Below are positions 1-6,562 of a stretch of 15,796 nt of DNA, piece by piece (position 1 is the first letter of the stretch; every line of letters starts with the position of its first letter). The stretch covers positions 1 to 15,796 of the forward strand of contig DBPX01000014.1 in the NCBI GenBank assembly GCA_002305045.1, written 5' to 3'. The stretch comes from Ruminococcus sp. UBA1409. GTDB taxonomy: Bacteria; Bacillota; Clostridia; Oscillospirales; Ruminococcaceae. The notes below the pieces were generated by a model. That model had not been told where the DNA came from and made no database searches. It saw only the letters and a list, made by a program, of their open reading frames with translations. Position numbers and translations under genes: made by a program.

Positions 1-102
1 TCCGTACAAATTGGGGCAGTTCAAGTCGGAGGCGGGCTTTTTGCATAGGACATTTGTTTTCTGCATATTCCAATAAATCAATCATTTGATATGAATAAAT
101 TA

Positions 103-132
103 TTGACAAGCTGACCTTGGCGGAGTTAAAAT
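103..132 (+). promoter_or_regulatory. Sigma-A type promoter of the GH30 gene
   Basis: TTGACA at 103-108 and TAAAAT at 127-132 are separated by 18 bases. Transcription would start near 139, giving a short leader of about 35 bases. A GGAGGG ribosome site at 163-168 lies 5 bases before the ATG at 174. The stretch 1-102 holds no gene or clear site that I can see. Confidence 0.6.
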
Positions 133-173
133 CATATAAAAAGGCAGAGTCTGCCTAGCTTTGGAGGGTAGCT

Positions 174-1772
174 ATGAAATTAACGGCTAAGATTGTTTCG
201 GCGCTTCTGGCGGCGGTTATTTTTGTCACCGCAGCCTGCCAGCTCATGGCGGAGGACGCCGACATAAAGATAGATATGTCCACAACATATCAGACTATCG
301 ACGGCTTCGGTGCGTCCTACACCTGGTACAGCGACTGGCTCACAACAAACCAGAACGCCGAGCAGGGCTATGACTGGATATTTAACGACGCCGAGTTCAA
401 CATCCTAAGATTCAGGGATTTGCACGATGTAACCAGCGAGGGCGACAGCCAGCTTGCGCTCGACGGATACCCTGCCTACAAGGCGTACTATGATGCCGCA
501 GTAGAGAGGGGAATAGACCCTATTGTCCTGGTGACGAGCTGGGGTCAGTACCGCAGGGACCTGCCCTTTGTCGCCTTCACCGAGCTTGATGATAACGGCT
601 ACACCTACTATACCCTCGCTAAGGACGAAAACGGCGAGTATATGTATGACGAGCTTGCCGATTTCTGCGTAGAGTCTATAAGGCTCTTCTTCGAGGCCGG
701 AATACCCGTTCACTACTTCTCTATCTCAAACGAGACCGAGCTTCAGGGTCTTGGCCGTGACGAGCAGGGCAACGCCAGAGATGAGGCGGGCTTCTACTTC
801 GGCGAGGATGAGGACGAGTATCACTGTGCCTACTGGAAGGCTCACATAGCGGTCTACGAGGCGTTCCAGGAGGCGTTCGGCGAGTGGGCGCCCAGCATAA
901 CCGGCGCCGAGGTCATGGCTGACTGGGTGGATGTCATCTCAAGATACACCGACCCCCTCATCGAAAACGCACCCGACAGCTTCGAGGTAATAGCTCACCA
1001 CCTCTACGGAAGCGAGAACACTCCCAGAAGCTATAAGCAGGTCGGAGACAAGTTCTACGGGCAGTACAGGCTCTGGCAGACTGAGTGGTACTATAATGAA
1101 TACATCAATCATGCCGAGAAGATGGCAAACGAGTTTATCTACGAGAATGTAAACGCCTATCTCTACTGGAACGGCGTCTGGATTATGGATACGGGAAACT
1201 GCCTCATTGAAATAGGCGGCCCAGAGGAGACGGCTGAGATAACAAGAATGGGAAATCATTACATAATGATGCATTTCTCGAAGTATGTAAAGCCGGGCTA
1301 CCAGAGGGTGGAGGTGGTTAACGACTCCGACACAACGGTAGTTGCCTTCAAGGCGCCGGATTCCAGCAGGCTTGTAATAGTCGCCGTGAACAATACCGAC
1401 GGCGAGAGGACGCTTAACTTCGACCTCGGCGGAGCGGAGCCTATTGACTCGATGGCCTTCCAGACCATAGGAAACGAAAACAGGTTCAGATATCAGTATT
1501 GGCTGGACGCCGGCAAGTACGAGTCTGACGGCAATGTCGTACCCGCACAGAGCGTCACGACCTATGTTATAGACCTCCCCGCAGACCCTGACTATGTCGA
1601 GCCTGTGGCAGAGACTAAGGTAAATCCCTTTGTAAAGACTCCCGGTCCCGAGCTTGACACCACCATGATAATCGTTGCGGCGGTCTGCGTCGCTGCGGCT
1701 GTGATTTTGGTCATAGTCGGAGTTGTCCTTGGCAAAAGAAGGAAGTCGGGCAAGAGCAAGCAGGAGTCATAG
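174..1772 (+). CDS. Exported GH30-family glycoside hydrolase (xylanase-like) with C-terminal membrane anchor
   Basis: The protein has 532 residues. Residues 1-26 are a signal peptide (basic start, hydrophobic core, possible cleavage after LMA). The GH30 opening motif YQTIDGFGAS spans 39-48, followed by a (beta/alpha)8 catalytic domain to about 370 and a beta-sandwich side domain at about 375-470. Likely acid/base is E187 in SISNE and likely nucleophile E304 in WQTEW, both placed as in clan A retaining enzymes. GH30 members cleave xylan, glucuronoxylan, beta-1,6-glucan or glucosylceramide. Xylan is inferred here from the nearby GH3 and XynE-like genes, and the subfamily is not settled. Residues 497-519 form a transmembrane helix followed by a basic tail (KRRKSGKSK), so the enzyme is probably held on the outer face of the membrane instead of by a sortase motif. 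It is monocistronic: own promoter, strong Shine-Dalgarno and a terminator 26 bases after the stop. Confidence 0.85.
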   Translation: MKLTAKIVSALLAAVIFVTAACQLMAEDADIKIDMSTTYQTIDGFGASYTWYSDWLTTNQNAEQGYDWIFNDAEFNILRFRDLHDVTSEGDSQLALDGYPAYKAYYDAAVERGIDPIVLVTSWGQYRRDLPFVAFTELDDNGYTYYTLAKDENGEYMYDELADFCVESIRLFFEAGIPVHYFSISNETELQGLGRDEQGNARDEAGFYFGEDEDEYHCAYWKAHIAVYEAFQEAFGEWAPSITGAEVMADWVDVISRYTDPLIENAPDSFEVIAHHLYGSENTPRSYKQVGDKFYGQYRLWQTEWYYNEYINHAEKMANEFIYENVNAYLYWNGVWIMDTGNCLIEIGGPEETAEITRMGNHYIMMHFSKYVKPGYQRVEVVNDSDTTVVAFKAPDSSRLVIVAVNNTDGERTLNFDLGGAEPIDSMAFQTIGNENRFRYQYWLDAGKYESDGNVVPAQSVTTYVIDLPADPDYVEPVAETKVNPFVKTPGPELDTTMIIVAAVCVAAAVILVIVGVVLGKRRKSGKSKQES

Positions 1773-1798
1773 CTAAAGGTATAGCTGTAAACTAAAAG

Positions 1799-1829
1799 CG
1801 GCACGCCATCCCCAGCGTGCCGTTTTTTT
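1799..1829 (+). terminator. Rho-independent terminator after the GH30 gene
   Basis: A perfect 8-bp stem (CGGCACGC at 1799-1806 with GCGTGCCG at 1815-1822) encloses an 8-base loop and is followed directly by seven T residues (1823-1829). It ends the GH30 transcript and separates it from the transporter gene downstream. Confidence 0.92.
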
Positions 1830-1899
1830 GCAAAAAGCCATCTCCCTCTTGTCTTGAGGCAGTCTTAGACCTCATAATATAAAATTTACGCTTATTTTG

Positions 1900-1928
1900 T
1901 TGACATGATATTAAAGCAGTGATATCCT
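1900..1928 (+). promoter_or_regulatory. Extended -10 promoter of the MFS transporter
   Basis: TTGACA at 1900-1905 and TATCCT at 1923-1928 are 17 bases apart. A TG at 1920-1921, one base before the -10 hexamer, makes it an extended -10 promoter. Expected start is near 1935. A GGAGGG ribosome site at 1966-1971 precedes a GTG start at 1978 by 6 bases. Confidence 0.65.
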
Positions 1929-1977
1929 AGAGCTAAGGGAATTTTTAATAGCCTAAAAGCAGGTTGGAGGGATTTTT

Positions 1978-3276
1978 GTGAAGCTTAATGTAAAGCAGAC
2001 CGTATTGATAGGTCTTTCCTTTGCGTCGATACTGGCATTCTGGCAGTTCTACGACCATATGATACCGATAATACTTGAAAATCACTATCGGGTGTCGACT
2101 CTGGCGACAAACTTCATCATGTCTATTGACAATATTCTGGCGGTGTTTATGCTTCCGTTTTTCGGAGCGCTTTCGGATAATGTAAGGACTCCTTTAGGAA
2201 AGAGGACCCCATTTATTCTCGGAGGGACGGTTGCGGCGGTTTTGCTGATGACCTTGCTTGCCTTTGTCACCGAGAGCGCAGGGATAGCCGTTTTCATAGT
2301 CCTTTTGATGCTCCTTTTGGTGACCATGAGCGTATATCGCTCGCCGGCTGTTGCATATATGCCCGATGTCACCCCGAAGCCCCTGCGTTCTAAGGGAAAC
2401 GCAGTTATAAACCTTGTCGGCTATGTCGGAGGGATATTCTCAACAATTGCCATATCTCTGATGGTAACGCAGACCGTGGACGCTGACGGCGCTGTTCACT
2501 ACGGAAGCTTTATTCCGATTTTCCTGACCGTCGCCTGCTTCATGCTGGTAACCGTTTTGGTGATGGTGCTTACCGTCAACGAAAACAGGGCGGTAAGCTC
2601 CTCCGGGGTAGACAGGGAGGACGGCGAAAAGAGCGTCGAAAAGAAAGGAAAGCTCGACAGGGGAGTTAAGCTAAGCCTCGGACTGATTTTAGTCTCTTCG
2701 TTTTTGTGGTTTTGCGCCTACAACGGGGTCACAACCTCGTTTTCCAGGTACTTTGAGTACAGGTTCGAGCTGGGAGCCGGCTCCTCCTCGATATTTCTGA
2801 CGGTTGCCACGGTTGCGGCGATAATCTCCTTTGTTCCTCTTGGCTTTGTCTCGGGAGTCCTGGGCAGGAAAAAGACGGTCCTGCTCGGCATAGTCTTGAT
2901 GACGGTGTGCTATATTTCGCTGATATTCATCAGCTCTCCCGGCTGGATACTTTATCTTTTGTTCTCTGTTGTGGGAGTCGGCTGGGCGGCAATTAATGTA
3001 AACTCCTTCCCCATGGTGGTTGAGATGTGCTCGAGCGGGGATATAGGCAGATTCACCGGGCTTTACTACGCCTTTACGATGTCCGCCCAGATAGTCACTC
3101 CGCTGCTCTCCGGGCTTTTGATAGACGAAAACGCCATAGGTCTTGGCTACGGCGCACTCTTCCCGTATGCGACGGCGTTTTCCTGCGCCTCGCTTATCAC
3201 GATGCTCCTTGTCAGACACGGGGACAGCCGTCCGCAGAAAAAGGATTCCATCCTAGAGAGCTTCGAGGAGCTGTAA
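1978..3276 (+). CDS. MFS sugar transporter (SLC45/GPH-like)
   Basis: This 432-residue integral membrane protein has about 12 hydrophobic helices in two halves. A hydrophilic, charged loop at about 201-230 lies between helices 6 and 7. The MFS motif A region GALSDNVRTPLGKRTPF (63-79) and the segment RFTGLYYAFTMSAQ (358-371) are typical of bacterial SLC45-like carriers often found beside glycosidase genes, where they are presumed to import oligosaccharides with a cation. The start is GTG, chosen because GGAGGG lies 6 bases upstream and the residues that follow run straight into helix 1. The gene stands alone between a terminator upstream and a new promoter downstream. Substrate is unproven; position between GH30 and GH3 enzymes makes xylo-oligosaccharides or acidic xylan fragments the natural guess. 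Confidence 0.85.
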   Translation: MKLNVKQTVLIGLSFASILAFWQFYDHMIPIILENHYRVSTLATNFIMSIDNILAVFMLPFFGALSDNVRTPLGKRTPFILGGTVAAVLLMTLLAFVTESAGIAVFIVLLMLLLVTMSVYRSPAVAYMPDVTPKPLRSKGNAVINLVGYVGGIFSTIAISLMVTQTVDADGAVHYGSFIPIFLTVACFMLVTVLVMVLTVNENRAVSSSGVDREDGEKSVEKKGKLDRGVKLSLGLILVSSFLWFCAYNGVTTSFSRYFEYRFELGAGSSSIFLTVATVAAIISFVPLGFVSGVLGRKKTVLLGIVLMTVCYISLIFISSPGWILYLLFSVVGVGWAAINVNSFPMVVEMCSSGDIGRFTGLYYAFTMSAQIVTPLLSGLLIDENAIGLGYGALFPYATAFSCASLITMLLVRHGDSRPQKKDSILESFEEL

Positions 3277-3399
3277 GAGCCTATCAAAAATTAATTCGAT
3301 AAATTATTTTTAAAATTCTGCAATATATCCGGCTCGGCGCTTGTATTGTTAATAGCAGCTTTTGCAGTCGTGCTGTGGGCGAAGGATTGATTGGGAATA

Positions 3400-3421
3400 T
3401 TAATTAAGATTTAATTAAGCT
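3400..3421. repeat. Tandem 11-bp repeat upstream of the ABC operon promoter (candidate response-regulator site)
   Basis: TTAATTAAGAT (3400-3410) is followed at once by TTAATTAAGCT (3411-3421), identical at 10 of 11 positions and repeated with the helical period. The pair ends 12 bases before the -35 box, near -69 to -48 relative to the expected start. Tandem 11-bp direct repeats at this position are typical for OmpR/PhoP-type response regulators. An AT-rich UP element is the simpler alternative. A poor third copy may begin at 3387. Confidence 0.5.
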
Positions 3422-3433
3422 TACTATTTTTCG

Positions 3434-3462
3434 TTGACTGCAAACTATATATATGTTATAAT
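3434..3462 (+). promoter_or_regulatory. Extended -10 promoter of the ABC exporter operon
   Basis: TTGACT at 3434-3439 and TATAAT at 3457-3462 are 17 bases apart, with an extra TG at 3454-3455. Expected start is near 3469, leaving an 85-base leader. The leader contains a small hairpin (CGCCG 3511-3515 with CGGCG 3527-3531, 11-base loop) just before the ribosome site AAAGGAG (3537-3543). The intergenic stretch 3277-3433 otherwise holds only AT-rich sequence and the tandem repeat at 3400-3421. Confidence 0.75.
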
Positions 3463-3553
3463 TGACTGGACGGGTGAATAGCCTAGTTATAAAAGCGTTT
3501 GCCTCAAATACGCCGCATAAGACCCACGGCGGCAGGAAAGGAGAGCTCTTGAT

Positions 3554-4699
3554 GTGGACAATATTGGCAGCATAAAAAATACCGGCAGGACTAAAAGCGG
3601 CGGCGAGCACAGTCTGGACAGTGCTAAAACCGCCCTTAACGAGCTTTTAAGCCGTCAGGACATGGAGACTCCCCCGATGGCGGAGGGAGACCCCGTAAGG
3701 TCTATCCCGGTGGAGACTGCCGGGGATTCCTTTGACGAGTCTTTAGATGACAGAAGCGTAGACCCTGACTTTCTTGTCGGTCTGGGGCTGAAAAAAGAGG
3801 TCGCCCCGGCTACCTTTGTTCCTGCGGACGGCGAGTCTAATGTGCCGGCTCCTTTATCCGCCGAGGATGACGCCGTTCCCGAAAGGACGGCTGAAGCTCC
3901 CTTGAAAAAAGGCTCAAAAGAGCAAGGCTCCATAGAGCAAAGCTCTACAGAGCCGGTCATAAGGATAAGAAACCTCTCAAAGATATTCGTTTTGGGAAGG
4001 GAAAAGGTAAAGGCTCTTTCGGGAGTCAGCCTTGATATCTACAAAAACGAGATTGTCTGCCTTCTTGGAACCTCAGGCTCTGGAAAGTCGACGCTTCTGA
4101 ACATGATGGCGGGGCTTGAGAAGCCGACAAAGGGCAGCATCACGATATACGGGCAAAGAGTCGACCTTATGAGCGAGCGCAAGCTGGCAATGTTCAGGCA
4201 GAAAACGATGGGCTTTGTCTTTCAGGCGTACAACCTTCTTCCAAATCTAAACGCCATAGACAATGTGAGTATGCCCCTTATGTTCTCCGGAGTCAAAAGA
4301 AGGGTAAGAAACGCACAGGCTAAGAAGATGCTAAAGATGTGCGGCCTTGGAAAGAGAATGAGGCATAAGCCCACCCAGATGTCAGGAGGACAGCAGCAAA
4401 GAGTCGGCATAGCAAGGGCGTTTGTCGGCAGACCCAAGATAGTCTTTGCCGACGAGCCGACCGGCAACCTTGACACCAGGACGACAATCGAGATTATGGA
4501 GATGATGGTCTCGATGGCGAGGGAGAATCATCAGACTCTTGTAATAGTCACCCATGATGTGGAGATAGCCGCCTATGCGGACAGAATCTATCACATAATC
4601 GACGGTGAGATTTCCTCCGTCGAGGACAATTCCAAAAAGCAGATATCCGTAGGCTCTGAGGAGGCTGCCGAGATAGTCAGGGCGGCTGAATCTGTATGA
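3554..4699 (+). CDS. MacB/LolD-type ABC transporter ATPase with long N-terminal extension
   Basis: The 381-residue protein has its nucleotide-binding domain at about 135-355: Walker A GTSGSGKST (172-180), Q-loop Q224, signature MSGGQQQR (276-283), Walker B KIVFADEP with E301, D-loop GNLD (304-307) and switch H334. All key residues are present, so it should hydrolyse ATP. This is the MacB/LolD/FtsE-like class that pairs with FtsX-type permeases, and such a permease is the third gene here. Family members are usually about 220-240 residues. The first 134 residues here are extra, acidic, rich in Ser/Pro/Ala/Glu and predicted disordered, with one hydrophobic patch (DPDFLVGLGLKK, 70-81). The start is GTG with AAAGGAG 10 bases upstream; an ATG two bases earlier is in another frame and closes after seven codons. 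It is the first gene of a three-gene operon, with 25 bases to the next gene. Confidence 0.88.
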   Translation: MDNIGSIKNTGRTKSGGEHSLDSAKTALNELLSRQDMETPPMAEGDPVRSIPVETAGDSFDESLDDRSVDPDFLVGLGLKKEVAPATFVPADGESNVPAPLSAEDDAVPERTAEAPLKKGSKEQGSIEQSSTEPVIRIRNLSKIFVLGREKVKALSGVSLDIYKNEIVCLLGTSGSGKSTLLNMMAGLEKPTKGSITIYGQRVDLMSERKLAMFRQKTMGFVFQAYNLLPNLNAIDNVSMPLMFSGVKRRVRNAQAKKMLKMCGLGKRMRHKPTQMSGGQQQRVGIARAFVGRPKIVFADEPTGNLDTRTTIEIMEMMVSMARENHQTLVIVTHDVEIAAYADRIYHIIDGEISSVEDNSKKQISVGSEEAAEIVRAAESV

Positions 4700-4724
4700 A
4701 GTTTATCGTAAAGGAGTAAAGACC

Positions 4725-6536
4725 ATGAAAAAAGTAATTGCGGCAGTAATAAGCGTAATCCTGCTTGTGAGCGCCTTCCCGCTGGGCGTTTTCGCAGATG
4801 AATCCGGGGAGGGCGGCGAGCCTGTCAATATCATAAAGTACCTTGATATTGTCAATCCCAGCGTCAGCAGGAGCGAGGTCCTGGCAGGAGAGAGCTTTAA
4901 CATTTCCTTTACGGTAAGCCCGGTCGGGATATTTGCCACCCAGATATCTCTAAGCATAAGCGGCAACGGCTTCAGTCTTGACAGTCAGCTTGCCACGGTA
5001 AACGGAATGGCTGGCTACAACACGCTTACTATCGTCTCGGACGACACGCTGGACTCCGGCAGATACCCTCTTACCGTGAGGGCGGAGTGCCGTGATTTCA
5101 GCTCCGGGGAGACCTATGTGGCTGAGTACAGCTTTAACATCAAGGTCGAGGCTTCTCAGGTGATTCTTGACAACGAGACCTCGGATGGAATCGACTTCAC
5201 ACTTGTCTCTGCCTCTATTCCCGAGGGTAAGGGAAAGTCGGAGCTTTCCACCAAGCTCGAGGTAAGCCTTAAAAACAGCTCCGGCATCACTGCAAGGGAT
5301 GTTAAGCTCGTCATTGAGAATCTTGGCGACATAGTCCTCAATACATATACCGACACCATCGAGATAGGAACAGTTCCCGGCGGGGAGACGGTTAGCGGAA
5401 GCTTCCCGATAAAGTTCCCTGAGTTTCCTAACGCCCAGTCAACCGTTTTGGTTTCCGTAAGGTATAAGGATTCCTTGGGCGCTGAGCACAGCGAGAACTT
5501 CAATGTCTATCTTCAGGCGAGGGAGAAGGCAAAGGACGAGGAGCTTTCCGACACTGCGTCCCTTACTCCCAAGGTAATAGTATCCAACTACACCACCGAC
5601 CTCGAGAAGATAAACTCCGGCGACGAGTTTGAGCTTACCTTCGTCCTGAAGAACACCAGCCAGGACAAGGATGTAAAGAACATGACGGTCAATGTCGTCC
5701 CCGGTACGGACGGCTCGGCAAACTCAACCTCCGGGACGATTTTCAGCCCTATAGACGGCACTACCTCCTTCTACACCGAGGTTTTGCCCAAGGACGGCGA
5801 GCTTGAGTATAAGATAAGGCTTAAAACAAGCGCCTCGGCTGGAGCCAGGTCCTATCCCATCACGATAAGCTTTGATTTCGAGTACGAAAACGGAGCCTCC
5901 TATTCAAACGGCAACGGCTCGATGGATATAAACCTCCCCGTTTTCCAGCCGATAAAGTTCGAGCTTATGGAGTGGTATCCTCCGACAGAGTGCTCTGTCG
6001 ACGGCACCATGATAAGCTTCCAGTATTTCAACAAGTCCAAGAACCCGATGACCAACCTCTCTATAAGCGTCGAGGGCGACTTTGTGATGTCCACTCAGTA
6101 TGTCGGAACGCTTAACGCCTCCAGCTACGACTTCTTCTCCGGGACGATAACCCCTGCCGACCCCACGGCAATAGGCGAGACCAAGACGGGAGTTTTGGTA
6201 TTCACCTTTGAGGACGCCTCCTACAACGAGCAAAGGGTGGAGTATCCTATAGAGGCTGTCATAACCGAGTCCTCGATGGGCGGAATCGTTGAAGACCCCT
6301 CCATCGGCGGCGGCATGGATGTGGGAATAGATATGCCGGTATATGACGATGTAATCGGCGGCGAGGTCGGCGAGGAGACCAGCGGCGGCTTCCTTAGCGG
6401 ACTTCCCCAGGCTGCAAGGCTTTCGATATTCATAGGCGTTCCCGCTCTTGTTGTAATAATAGCGGCGGTTGTCATAGCCACGGCGATAAGAAAGAAGAAG
6501 GCTAAGCTTTACGACGATGACGAGGACTATGAGTAG
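4725..6536 (+). CDS. Exported, membrane-anchored multi-Ig-domain protein (COG1361/CARDB-like) of the ABC module
   Basis: The protein has 603 residues. A signal peptide spans 1-24 (cleavage after VFA). About four beta-sandwich Ig-like units follow, near 36-142, 145-264, 281-406 and 408-514, each with NxS/NxT-rich strands such as LKNTS or LKNSS. A Gly/acidic linker (516-562), one transmembrane helix (566-588) and a short RKKK...DDDEDYE cytoplasmic tail complete it. This resembles COG1361 S-layer/CARDB-type proteins found next to ABC transporters in Clostridia; their biochemical role is unknown to me. Its place between the ATPase and the permease (gaps of 25 and 26 bases, each gene with its own AAGGAG/AAAGGA site) implies a shared complex. 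It may act outside the membrane as a substrate-binding or adaptor partner, in the place a MacA-type protein would occupy. That role is inference; no catalytic motif is visible. Confidence 0.8.
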   Translation: MKKVIAAVISVILLVSAFPLGVFADESGEGGEPVNIIKYLDIVNPSVSRSEVLAGESFNISFTVSPVGIFATQISLSISGNGFSLDSQLATVNGMAGYNTLTIVSDDTLDSGRYPLTVRAECRDFSSGETYVAEYSFNIKVEASQVILDNETSDGIDFTLVSASIPEGKGKSELSTKLEVSLKNSSGITARDVKLVIENLGDIVLNTYTDTIEIGTVPGGETVSGSFPIKFPEFPNAQSTVLVSVRYKDSLGAEHSENFNVYLQAREKAKDEELSDTASLTPKVIVSNYTTDLEKINSGDEFELTFVLKNTSQDKDVKNMTVNVVPGTDGSANSTSGTIFSPIDGTTSFYTEVLPKDGELEYKIRLKTSASAGARSYPITISFDFEYENGASYSNGNGSMDINLPVFQPIKFELMEWYPPTECSVDGTMISFQYFNKSKNPMTNLSISVEGDFVMSTQYVGTLNASSYDFFSGTITPADPTAIGETKTGVLVFTFEDASYNEQRVEYPIEAVITESSMGGIVEDPSIGGGMDVGIDMPVYDDVIGGEVGEETSGGFLSGLPQAARLSIFIGVPALVVIIAAVVIATAIRKKKAKLYDDDEDYE

Positions 6537-6562
6537 GCTGCATCCTTGAAAGGACAGGTAAG

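Noticed and set aside
1..102. Tail of an upstream gene or terminator (GGCGGGCTTTTTG near 31-43)
   Set aside because: Only the right half of a possible hairpin is visible and no partner arm can be shown, so nothing is claimed.
2689..3219. A 176-codon minus-strand frame under the MFS gene
   Set aside because: It is highly charged, low complexity and antisense to conserved membrane helices; a shadow.
3027..3302. Open frame overlapping the end of the MFS gene
   Set aside because: It is an Arg-rich, out-of-frame reading of the transporter's conserved C-terminal helices, with no ribosome site.
3286..3311. AT-only hairpin just after the MFS stop as a terminator
   Set aside because: The arms pair imperfectly with A-T pairs only and the T run is part of the stem, so it would be very weak. 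No good terminator was found for this gene.
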